DNA from: Chara braunii
Lineage: Eukaryota > Streptophyta > Charophyceae > Charales > Characeae
NCBI GenBank assembly: GCA_003427395.1
Contig: BFEA01000167.1
Location: forward strand, 517,329 to 545,849
DNA: 28,521 nucleotides
Direction: 5' to 3'
Made by a program: the position numbers and the translations under genes. The notes beneath the pieces are model-generated. The model was not told where the DNA came from, did not search any database, and saw nothing but the letters and a program-made list of their open reading frames with translations. Positions 8,805 to 17,027 of this stretch are shown here, one piece after another. Each line of letters opens with the position of its first letter. The first letter of the stretch is position 1.

Positions 8805-9794
8805 ATGCCTTTTACAGGCGGGTTTCCAGCAGGTCCTAGTGTACAGATTCTTGTACAGACAGTGTTCTTCCAACCTCCGTTGCAGACTGTCGTAACAGGG
8901 CAGCCTGTCGTCTCGCAGCCAGCACAGCCGCAGGGCACACAACCCCAACAACAGCTGGTGCAGCAGCTTGCACCCCAGAGCCCACAGCCTGGGGTAGTGC
9001 AGGCACCGGGACAAGGACAGTGGGTACCAAAGACTGCCATCGCATCACCGCAACCCTTCTCAGGAGATAGGGGTGAGGACCTCGACACCTGGTTGAGGTC
9101 GGTGCCAGGCTATGTGAAGTGCAAGTTAACCTTGCCTCGCGAGGAAGTGCTTGTGGCGGCCTCCTATCTGGACGGGAGTGCCGCAAGGTGGTTAAGTGGG
9201 TACGTTCAACTACAGGGCGATGACTTCCGCGCTTGGGCAATCACCCAAAAATTGGATGATTTCCTCAAGCTCGTGGAAGAAAGGTGGCATGATCCGCAGG
9301 AGGCTCAAAAGGCCACCGACACGATACTGACCTTGAGCTCAAGAAGGTTCAGGTCAGTAAGGGATGCCACAGACGCTGTTGAGCATCTGATCTATGTTCC
9401 TGGAGTGCGCTACGATCCCCAGGTCTTACTTACCACTTACCTAAGGTGTCTCCCTATAGAACTCGCGAATCAGTTGGTAGGTGAGGCAACGATCACAGTA
9501 CACAACTTTCCCTCGTTCAACAAGAAGGCCCTAGATCTAGAGGCAAAGATCGGGCATGGGCACCAACCCACTACGGACAGTAGGAAGAAGACAATGCCTC
9601 CTAACTGGAAGGCTAAGGGGCGCATTATGTTCGACGATAATGATGGTTCTGCCATAGAGTTAGACGGCGACTTCCAGGAGGGAGTAGGGTCAGAGTCGGG
9701 TAGCGCAGAAGCTTCAAGGGGTGGTCAAAGTCGGGTAGCGCAGAAGCTTCAGGGGGTGGAGCAGTCGCTGCCTCTGTTCAGAAAGGTAAGGTGA
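8805..9794 (+). CDS. gag: Element A gag capsid region
   Basis: This 329-codon frame is structural gag. The N-terminal 80 residues are Gln/Pro-rich (PQQQLVQQLAPQSPQPG). The capsid domain of the Ty3/Gypsy gag family follows from about residue 84: SPQPFSGDRGEDLDTWL, then a region with EERWHDP, LSSRRFRSV and LRCLPIELANQLVG. The tail is Lys-rich, then acidic (MFDDNDG). The start at 8805 is the first ATG after an in-frame TAA (8799-8801), but it lies only about 10-20 bases beyond element B's edge, so the true N-terminus may be lost. The frame ends early because a 35-bp tandem duplication (9694-9728 and 9729-9763) shifts it by two; the rest of gag continues in the new frame. Confidence 0.85.
   Translation: MPFTGGFPAGPSVQILVQTVFFQPPLQTVVTGQPVVSQPAQPQGTQPQQQLVQQLAPQSPQPGVVQAPGQGQWVPKTAIASPQPFSGDRGEDLDTWLRSVPGYVKCKLTLPREEVLVAASYLDGSAARWLSGYVQLQGDDFRAWAITQKLDDFLKLVEERWHDPQEAQKATDTILTLSSRRFRSVRDATDAVEHLIYVPGVRYDPQVLLTTYLRCLPIELANQLVGEATITVHNFPSFNKKALDLEAKIGHGHQPTTDSRKKTMPPNWKAKGRIMFDDNDGSAIELDGDFQEGVGSESGSAEASRGGQSRVAQKLQGVEQSLPLFRKVR
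9694..9763 (+). repeat. 35-bp tandem duplication in gag of A
   Basis: Two near-identical 35-bp units start AGTCGGGTAGCGCAGAAGCT at 9694 and 9729. Because 35 is not a multiple of three, the second copy throws the reading frame from the capsid frame into the zinc-knuckle frame. Subtracting 35 bases puts the two halves of gag back in register. Confidence 0.85.
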
Positions 9795-10096
9795 CCGGTA
9801 GACGCCGTGGAGGTTCCCGGTCAAGGAGTCAAGTAGACCCCAATGCTCCTCCATGGGAGAAAGCGAGGCTTACTGAGGACGTGTGGAGAGATCGTTACTC
9901 CCGAGCGGCTTGTATTCGTTGTGGCCAATATGGCCATAACCACCAATATGGCCATAACCAATTTAAGTGTCGGAACAAGAAGGTAACAAAGAAGATCCCG
10001 CCTACAATGGGACAGGCGCCAGTCTCCTCCACTTCCCAAGGTAGCAATGTGGCCAGCAGTTCTGGCACTGCTCCGGAAAACACATCGGACCGGTAG
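9791..10096 (+). pseudogene. gag: Element A gag zinc-knuckle part
   Basis: This is the continuation of gag after the 35-bp duplication. It begins with an Arg-rich patch (GRRRGGSRSRSQ), then PPWEKARLTEDVWRDRYSRA, the same sentence as element B's PWEKLGITEKVW. The nucleic-acid-binding zinc knuckle follows: CIRCGQYGHN, then a repeated HQYGHN, then QFKC. An 18-bp perfect in-frame tandem duplication (9925-9942 and 9943-9960) stretches the knuckle from CX2CX4HX4C to one with ten residues before the last Cys. The start codon in the annotation is arbitrary. The frame ends TSDR at 10096, with the protease in another frame. Confidence 0.8.
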
Positions 10097-10125
10097 GAAT
10101 TAGAGTTGTTCCTTTTAGGGTCGAG

Positions 10126-10677
10126 GTGGTGGACACACCCTCACCATCTCGAGAGATGGCCCAAGCTATCGACTCCGTTGCAGTCTCGCAAACACATTCG
10201 GACCAATCAATCCTTTGTTCGATAAATGTGTTAGAGTCCTTAGAGGAGCTAGAGGAGTGGTCTAGATCGGACCCACTAGCTTCTTGGACGGCCATGGCAA
10301 AAGCTCCTAAGGGTGAGTTATTCGTCGGCGAGGTAGATATAGGCGGTCGTAAGGACGGGGCCTTCTACGATACTTGTTCAACGAGGAACTTCATCAGTCG
10401 CGCTTGCTCGGTGTCGACCTGTGCCAACAAACAGCGCATGGTAGTCGATGAGTACCTCAAAGACATCGAGTGTCGTTTCCCGTACGCGGGAGGGGAACTG
10501 AGACATCGAGTCTCGTTCCTAGGGATATCTTGCTGGGTATGTACTATCTTTCGGTTGCACAACCCCAATTTGACTGGGCCCGAAAAGTGGTCAAACACAC
10601 TTTGCCCGGAGGGGGGACCACCAAACTATGTGCGTATAAAGCTAGTAGTCTGATTGAGTCCTACGGATGTATGTGTG
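10126..10677 (+). pseudogene. pol: Element A aspartic protease
   Basis: Retropepsin remnant. After a Ser/Glu-rich linker the frame reads GELFVGEVDIGGRKDGAFYD, with active site DTCST where the family has D-S/T-G, so the catalytic Gly is replaced by Cys. NFIS follows. The C-terminal hallmark DILLGMYYL (around 10525-10550) and VAQPQFDW lie in the next frame, so a small indel splits the domain near 10470-10520. The part near 10485-10510 contains a short direct repeat of GACATCGAGT (10461 and 10502), which may be the cause. The frame then runs into an assembly gap. Confidence 0.7.
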
Positions 10678-10937
10678 NNNNNNNNNNNNNNNNNNNNNNN
10701 NNNNNNNNNNNNNNNNNNNNNNNNNNNNNNNNNNNNNNNNNNNNNNNNNNNNNNNNNNNNNNNNNNNNNNNNNNNNNNNNNNNNNNNNNNNNNNNNNNNN
10801 NNNNNNNNNNNNNNNNNNNNNNNNNNNNNNNNNNNNNNNNNNNNNNNTGGTCAAACACACTTTGCCCGGAGGGGGGACCACCAAACTATGTGCGTATAAA
10901 GCTAGTAGTCTGATTGAGTCCTACGGATGTATGTGTG
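10588..10937. other. Assembly gap with duplicated 90-bp flanks
   Basis: Positions 10678-10847 are 170 Ns. The 90 bases before the gap (10588-10677) are identical to the 90 bases after it (10848-10937). The 260 bases of repeat plus gap equal 2 modulo 3. Dropping them joins the frame before the gap to the open frame after it (ending 11224), passing through SYGCMC into ATAFYNYYKQNYEEG. The most economical reading is two overlapping contig ends scaffolded apart. Open frames that span the Ns are artefacts. Confidence 0.85.
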
Positions 10938-11820
10938 CGACCGCGTTCTATAATTACTATAAGCAAAATTATGAGGAGGGAATGTACTTAGTTTATGTCT
11001 CTGCAGAGGGCAAGCTGGTGAAAATGCCCCCAGAGATAGAGGGAGTGGTAGCTAAGTACCCTGATCTATTTGAGGAGCCTAAAGGGGTTGTTCAGAGGGA
11101 GGTCGTCCACGTGATAGAGATTATCCCATGGTCTAGTATCCTGAAGGGTAGGAGGGTTGGATCCAGCCTAGTGTCTCCCCTTACGGATCTCCTGTCCTAT
11201 TCGTACCGAAGGGGGGAACATTGAGGATGTGCATTGACTATAGGGACCTCAATGCCGTCACTGTGAAGAACGTAGAGCCCCTACCGCACATTGATGACTT
11301 GTTGGACCGAGTGCAAGGGTGTCGGTACTTCAATAAGATACATCTGAAGTCCGGGTACCATCAGATTGCAATTCGGTCCAAGGATCAACACAAAACTGCT
11401 TTTCAAACCAGGTACGGTCTGTACGAGTTTATGGTGATGCCTTTCGACCTATAAAATGCGCCTGGCACCTTTCAGCACGCTATGAGCCAGATTTTTCATG
11501 ACTACTTGGACTAGTTTGTCATCATGTACCTCGATACCTCGACGACATACATTTCTTTAATAGGACTGTCGAGGAGCATGTAGCCCATCTAGACAAAGCT
11601 CTTAGTCTTCTTCGACAGCACCAGTTCAAGATCAACCAGGAGAAGTGCGCGTTTGGCCGCACCCGGACCTTGTATCTGGGTCATGAGATTTCCGTGGAAG
11701 GATTGAAGCCCGATGACGCGAAGGTGGCCAACATTCGTGACTGGCCGCGTCCTCGGTCTATGACTGAGATGAGGTCCTTCTTAGGGATGACCAGCTACTA
11801 CCGCAATTTTGTAAAGAACT
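10938..11820 (+). pseudogene. pol: Element A reverse transcriptase
   Basis: The linker KYPDLFEEPKGVVQREVVH leads to [10 protein letters not shown]. Then roughly 30 residues of the RT start are missing, and sequence equivalent to [17 protein letters not shown] appears in a shifted frame near 11160-11215. The frame from 11221 gives [44 protein letters not shown] and [10 protein letters not shown], followed by stops. The catalytic motif is destroyed by an 8-bp tandem duplication (TACCTCGA at 11527-11534 and 11535-11542). The thumb region resumes from about 11600 (RTLYLGHEISVEGLKPDDAKV, MRSFLGMTSYYRNFV). This cannot encode an active enzyme. Confidence 0.85.
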
Positions 11821-12347
11821 ATAGCAGTGGCCGCACCTTTGACGGACCTCACACGCCTTGACACCCCGTGGGAGTGGACAGACAGGTGTGAGGTTGCTTT
11901 CAAACATCTGAAGCACTCGTTAACACACCATGAGGTCTTGAAACTTCCTGATCCTGACAAGCCGTTTATAGTAACCACGGATGCCAGCCAATATGGCATT
12001 GGTGCCGTGCTTGCATAGCAGGAGGGGCCAAAGTTGAGGACGGTCGAGTACATGTCCAAAAAGATGCCCTCTCAGAAGTTGGCTAAGTCCACCTCCTTGG
12101 GAGGTTCTTCTACGTTAGGACTGATCATCGGACCCTGAGGATGAGAACACAACCTGATGCTTTGAAACGTTGGATTGAAGTCATAGAGCAGTATGACTTC
12201 GAACCCCAGTACATAAAAGGAGAGTACAACAAAGTTGCTGATGCGCTGTCGCGTAAGCCAGAGTTCCTTGGTGCGCTGATCACCGAGTTTGGGCTTGCGG
12301 GCGATGTTACTTGATCCTTGGTGGAAGCCTATCGCTAGGATCCGTTT
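11821..12347 (+). pseudogene. pol: Element A RNase H
   Basis: The frame from 11827 reads PLTDLTR, WTDRCEVAFKHLK and FIVTTDASQYGIGAVLA, with the first catalytic Asp. TAG (12016-12018) follows where relatives have Gln. EYMSKKMPSQKLAKST is followed directly by sequence matching the far side of the domain (FYVRTDHRTLR, YIKGEYNKVADALSRKPEF). The stretch holding the catalytic Glu (YERELFAL in element B) is deleted, about 30 codons. Asp in RTDHR and in VADALSR remain. Additional stops follow near 12313 and 12336. Confidence 0.8.
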
Positions 12348-13235
12348 ATGGCAGAGATCATACGTAGGCTCGAGGCAAAGGACAGAGTGACTTCTCACGA
12401 GTTCGTGTTGGTCAATGGACTACTGTTCCTCGAAAAGGCTGGGAAAAAACGTTTGTGTGTGCCTAACCGGGAGTCTTTGCGTAGTTTATTTTTAGGCGAG
12501 TGTCATAATGCCACCGAACATTGTGGCTATAAGAAGACTGCTGCAAACTTGTTGCAGCAGCTCTGGTGGCCCACAATGATGAGAGATGCTAAGCTGTACA
12601 TGGAAACTTGTAAGGTGTGTCAGAGACACAAGCCCCGTACATAGGCCCCTCTTGGGCTTCTCAAGCCCCTTTCGATTCCAAAAGGGCCTAGTGAAAGCAT
12701 GTCCATGGATTTCATGGATACGCTGGTCACCATCAGGAGTGGAATGAGATACATCTTTGTCATTGTGGATAGGTTACGCTAGGTTAGTCGCGATGCCTGA
12801 AACAACCAAGACTGAGTATGTGATCAAACTGTTTAAGGAGAACTAGGTCAGAGACTTTGGTCTGCCAAAGTCTATTGTTAGTGACCGGGATGTATGATTC
12901 ATGAGTGAGTTGTGGAAAGCTGCAGCTGTTGAACAAGGGATGCAACTGCAGATGGCCTTCGGGAACCTTCGAGAGGCAAACAAGCAAGCAGAGCAACTGA
13001 ACCGCGTTGTACAACACCTGCTGAGGCACTACATCAAGCCAAATCAGGTGGACTGGGATGAGAAGCCCTCGTCGCCAGTCTGTACAACAACGTTGTGCAC
13101 AGCGCACCAGGGGTAAGCCCAAACAGCCTGCTACTAACTTTCAAGCCATGATTACCCCTACACTTCTTACTACCCGGGAACCAGTCCACTGCTGCACCTG
13201 GTACACTGGAATTTGCTTACGGGTATGAAGGCCTT
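12348..13235 (+). pseudogene. pol: Element A integrase, zinc finger and core
   Basis: The frame from 12348 carries the HHCC finger, with H53 and H58 (ECHNATEHCG) and C88 and C91 (TCKVCQRHKPRT), the same HX4HX29CX2C spacing as element B. After a stop at 12642-12644 come APLGLLKPLSIP and SMDFMDTLV, with the first catalytic Asp, and YIFVIVDR. A frameshift near 12775-12785 follows, then VAMPETTKTEYVIKLFKEN with TAG for Trp (12844-12846). IVSDRDV (second Asp, about 12882) is followed by TGA for Arg (12895-12897). The frame from 12901 has REANKQAEQLNRVVQHLLRHYI with the catalytic Glu. The sequence then degrades until the C-terminal domain. Confidence 0.85.
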
Positions 13236-13823
13236 ATGCAGCAAGCAGTGGATCACATGCACAAAGCAAAGGCGGCTATGATAGAATCTGAGAACAAACA
13301 CCATCGCCCATCTGCATTTCACGTTGGAGATGACACCCTACCTGGGGCCGACAGAGTTTGGGTCAAGTCGTCTGAACTTGGGCAGGAGCACAAAATCTCT
13401 CATAAGCTCATGCCCCAATATTTTGGACCCTGCGAAGTTTTAGATGTGGTCGGTGATGATCCCGATGGACCTTCCTATGTCGTTCAAATCCCTGGTCACC
13501 TTCGCACCTACCCAGTCTTTCATGCGTCCAAACTTGCACCTTTCAAGGAAAGCGACCAGTTCCCCTCTTGCCGGTCTAAGCTGCCCCCAACCATGGATGG
13601 AGATCACAGGGAATTGCTGATGCTGAAACCAACTGGCAAGGGACGACCACCAAAGCCAAATGTGCAATACCATGTGCGCTTCAGACATCACACGGATCCA
13701 AAGGAGGACAAGTGATTTAACCGAGAGGAAGTGATGCAGACAGCTCAGAATGCCATTTTTTATGAGAAGTCATTGCAGGAGGGAAAGCGCCAGATTGAGC
13801 GATTGAACTTCTCAAAGGATGCG
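13236..13823 (+). pseudogene. pol: Element A integrase C-terminus and chromodomain-like tail
   Basis: This 159-codon frame starts QAVDHMHKAKAAMIESENKH, a helix that precedes the integrase C-terminal domain. It continues HVGDDTLPGADRVWVKSSEL, where about 7 extra residues (DTLPGAD) interrupt the usual VGD.VWVKS. The GPY/F-type MPQYFGPCEVLDVVGDD and YPVFHASKLAPF follow. The tail has FPSCRSKLPPTMDG, GRPP and VQYHVRFRHHTDPKED, equivalent to the chromodomain-like tails of B and C. TGA at 13713-13715 replaces the Trp of the DRWF motif; the second copy of this region at 16817 keeps Trp. Beyond the stop the frame continues FNREEV up to GKRQIER near 13806. Confidence 0.8.
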
Positions 13824-13963
13824 GGGCATTCCCCGGTTTGACCTGTCCGATTCTACTATGGATTTGTTCACATCGCAAGCTCCCAGCTGCACATAAAGAC
13901 GCCCAAATTTTTGAACTCGCAACTGGTCCCCAACGCGACCCGTAGCAACGTCGGGGGTCCCAC

Positions 13964-13965
<2 letters not shown>

Positions 13966-14036
<71 letters not shown>
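13966..14036. repeat. (CT)n microsatellite
   Basis: About 35 uninterrupted CT units. On the minus strand it yields spurious Glu-Arg repeat frames. Confidence 0.98.
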
Positions 14037-14038
<2 letters not shown>

Positions 14039-14191
14039 TTGCTAATGCAAAGCTCACTTACACATTGAACAACAATTTTCAGCTCGGGCTCAGTCGAAGT
14101 CAAGGGAGAACTTAACAAACCTCACGCAGGAACATGTACGCAACGGTCTTGAAGATGTATGAGCGGCATTCAGGTAGGGACAGCTATCTTC

Positions 14192-14194
<3 letters not shown>

Positions 14195-14243
<49 letters not shown>
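14195..14243. repeat. (CT)n microsatellite
   Basis: About 24 uninterrupted CT units, 160 bases after the first run. Confidence 0.98.
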
Positions 14244-14245
<2 letters not shown>

Positions 14246-15137
14246 AGCGTCCACATTGTTCGGAAAAAGGCTGCACATGAAGCGATCCAAGGAGAAGACT
14301 GGGCTTAGAGGGTCCAAGTCGTGCCGTGACCCAACCGGCTTGCTATATTCCCTGCAAGTCCACAGGCTCAGGCCGTCGTCCTCTCAAAGCATTCCTCACA
14401 GGCGCGCACTCTTTTCCTTCGTCGACTGACCTGATCGTTCAAGCAAGCGCCCGAGTCCTCTCCACCTACACTTTCGTCCGAGCTCAGCCTACCCAACGTG
14501 TTGTGGTTTGGTGCTCTCGAAGAGAGGAGCGACCTCGCTCTCTCGGTTCCACCTACCCCTTACCGCAACACCCCGCGATTAAACACGGCAGAGGACGAAG
14601 TCGGTCCCCGATCACCAGCGCCCTCTCCCTTTCCCTAGCTCTCTCTCTCTCCTCCTCGAAAAAGTGCCTCGCCCCGCCGTTCGCTAGTTGCTACTCCGTG
14701 GTGCCCGCCCCTTTGCGAACTTGGCACGGGGATCAACCCTTCTGCGCACGCCACGTCCAGCTGCCTTCCTTAACTCGTCTCCTAGTCAAGCGCTCTGTAT
14801 GCCTCTTCTCTCTCCCTTCGTGCTCGAGCGTGTAATCGTCCGCCCACATCCATATACCTCTAGCCTCCCGAAAGTGCACGTCCCGTGGAGCGTGAATACG
14901 TGCGTTGCCTTCCATTCGAGCACCTCGCACTTCTCCTGTCTCCGTGACTGACGCTCTCCCCCAGTCCCCCAGCCCCTCTCTCTCGTTCATTCTCGGATGT
15001 ACAAATTGCGTGCGCTCGCACAACCACCAGCGTCGAACGCTGCCCGACCGCAATCGTGCGCTCTGAGCGTTTTTTCCTTTTCTCCCCCTTTTCTATGCCC
15101 ACTCTCCTTCTTTTATACCGTTCCCGCCCATCCTCCG

Positions 15138-15880
15138 GCATGCATCCCCCTATCCGCGAATTGTACTCCCATCCCTCCAGGCGCCAAAAATCGAAATTTT
15201 CCCTTCACCCGTTTTTTCCCGCTTTCTTCGTTTCGCTCTCCTTCATGTCTCCCCTTCCAATAAGATCCATTCTTCCTTCGTCAGTCGGATCGATCTTTCG
15301 CACGAGCCGCCCCCAAGTCACTTCGTTGACGTTCTCGACTTCGGTCGCCCAATTGGCTTTTGCGCATTGGCAATCCACACCTTCTGTTGTTTCTCGGCCA
15401 GGTACATGCAAATCTCACACAGGTGCCTCACCTGCCCATCGTCTCCCTCTTCGCTCCGTTTACTGCCTCATTGGCAGTTGCCAAGAAATTTTTGTTCTCA
15501 TGCCCTTCCCTCCATACCGCGGATCGTACTCCCATCCCTCAAGGCGCCAGAAATTGAAATTTTTGATCCAATTCCTAATTCCCTGTCAACCGTTTTTTTC
15601 CGCTTTCTTCCTTTCGCTCTCCTTCACGTCTCTCCTTCCAATAAGATCCGTTCTTCCTTCGTCAGCCGGATCGATCTTTCGTTGGAGCTGCCCCCAAATC
15701 ACTTCGTTGACATTCTTGACTTCGGTCGCCCAATTGGCTTTTGCGCATTGGCAATCCGCACCTTCTGTTGTTTCTCGGCCAGGCGCAAATCTCACACAGG
15801 TGCCTCACCTGCCCATCGTCTCCCTCTGCGCTCCGTTTACTGCCTCATTGGCAGTTGTCAAGAAGATTTTTGTGCTCGCG
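15138..15880. repeat. Two-copy tandem repeat of 360-385 bp
   Basis: Unit 1 is 15138-15497 and unit 2 is 15498-15880, with a few bases of a third start. Shared landmarks include GTACTCCCATCCCTC (15163 and 15526), AATTGGCTTTTGCGCATTGG (15351 and 15732) and GCCTCATTGGCAGTTG (15465 and 15842). Unit 2 has about 20 extra bases near 15560-15590. The copies are diverged, so the duplication is old. Confidence 0.9.
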
Positions 15881-16816
15881 CCCTTCCCTTCATATGGTTA
15901 CCAAGAACCTGAGCACATACTCTTTTCTGGCTGCGCTGGCGAGGCGGCCTGATACCCACCGTTTCTTGGTTTCAATTCCCCCCTTTCCTTTCTTTCTTTT
16001 TTTCGCTCGTTTTTCTCCACTTGTGCTTCGACAAATGCAGCAACCAGTTGGAGCTGGAGGGGGGCGTGAAGGGGTGACCTCCGTCATTCTATTGCTCCCC
16101 CACGACCCCACTGCTTGACAAGTGCTTATCAACGATGGGTGTGAGGGGCCCATCCCCCCGTGTTGAAGCAGATTACACCGATCTTCCCACCACCTTGCCG
16201 AGGCCGCTTTAAGCCGGAGCATACCGATCTGGTCATTGTGTCTTGGAGACCGAATCAAAGCCGGTCAGTGCGGTCGCACCTTGGTCGTGCCAAAGCCCGT
16301 ACGCACCGAGTTGTATCTTGGCGGTCGCACCAAAGCCTGGTCACCTCCCACCAAAAAGATCACTCTGAGCTGACCCCCGTATTGCGGCGACCGGGATTGT
16401 CCGCACCCTGAGCCTCACACCTTCGCCCATTGTAGCCTCATGCTAGCCCCGTGGTCCACCTAGACGAGCCCATCACCATCGACAGTCAATGTATGTGCCC
16501 GTTCTCAAACCCCCTCCCCTTCGGATTTTCTCCCTTTAGTCTCAACGTCGGTTGCCCTTTCCCTCTTCCCCAAATGCTGCATGAAGTATCTTGACTTTCC
16601 CGTCCTCGTCCAACCCCGCTCACGACCATGCCCGGGCCGTCTTCCTTGCTTGTCCAATGGTTAGTACATAGACCCGAAAACCCAAGATCACCCTCAAGAC
16701 CCCTAGTCACTCATTCATACATCAAAACATGCAAAGATAAGGAAAACACACCATAAAATTTTCTTTTGTTGGGCAGAAAGGAGTATTCGGCTGGTAGGCG
16801 GCCGCCCGACAACGTG

Positions 16817-16949
16817 TGCGCTTCAGACATCACACGGATCCAAAGGAGGACAGGTGGTTTACCCGAGAGGAAGTGACGCAGACAGCTCCTCAGATTGTCA
16901 ATTTTTATGAGAAGTCATTGCAGAAGGGAAAGCGCCAGATTGAGTGATT
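16817..16949 (+). pseudogene. pol: Second copy of element A pol tail
   Basis: This region matches 13675-13806 closely. It reads VRFRHHTDPKEDRWFTREEV, TQTAPQIVNFYEKSLQKGKRQIE and stops with TGA. It keeps the DRWF Trp that the first copy has lost, so it is the better-preserved end of the chromodomain-like tail. It stands directly before the polypurine tract and 3' LTR, the normal place for the end of pol. The match begins abruptly at GTGCGCTTCAG and is preceded by unrelated sequence. Confidence 0.8.
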
Positions 16950-17027
16950 GAACTTCTCAGAGGACTGTCGAAGTATGGAGGGAATGCGATTGATTGAACT
17001 TCTCAGACTGTCGAAGTATAGAGGGAA
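16950..17027 (+). other. Element A 3' UTR with duplicated polypurine tract
   Basis: Between the pol stop and the 3' LTR, a unit of about 40 bases (GATTGAACTTCTCAG..ACTGTCGAAGTAT.GAGGGAATGCG) occurs twice. The second GTATAGAGGGAA directly precedes the LTR's TGCGAGGC and is the likely primer for plus-strand synthesis. Confidence 0.6.

Larger units (their letters stand above)
13824..16816. other. 3 kb pyrimidine-rich block inside element A
   Basis: This block separates A's integrase tail from a second copy of the same tail at 16817-16949. It is strongly pyrimidine-rich on the plus strand and holds two (CT)n runs and a two-copy tandem repeat of 360-385 bp. Long open frames (up to 298 codons at 15056-15952) run through the tandem repeat. 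The two units differ mostly by amino-acid-changing substitutions, so I do not believe they are coding. It starts TGCGGGGC, resembling the TGCGAGGC start of A's LTR. It may be host DNA carried in the 3' region of the element or a later insertion. Confidence 0.5.

Noticed and set aside
10642-10899. Open frames across the N run
   Set aside because: They exist only because Ns are not counted as stops; the place is an assembly gap with duplicated flanks.
13717-14317. Minus-strand frames rich in Glu-Arg repeats
   Set aside because: They are translations of (CT)n microsatellites.
14326-14835. 169-codon plus-strand frame in the 3 kb block
   Set aside because: No recognisable domain; Ser/Leu/Arg composition follows from CT-rich DNA.
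15205-15795. Minus-strand pair of 68- and 69-codon frames similar to each other
   Set aside because: They are the same frame in the two units of the tandem repeat. The differences are mostly non-synonymous, so the similarity reflects duplication and not selection on a protein.
15056-15952. 298-codon plus-strand open frame
   Set aside because: It runs through a tandem repeat in pyrimidine-rich DNA. The two repeat units differ mainly by amino-acid-changing substitutions, other frames are also open, and no motif is visible.
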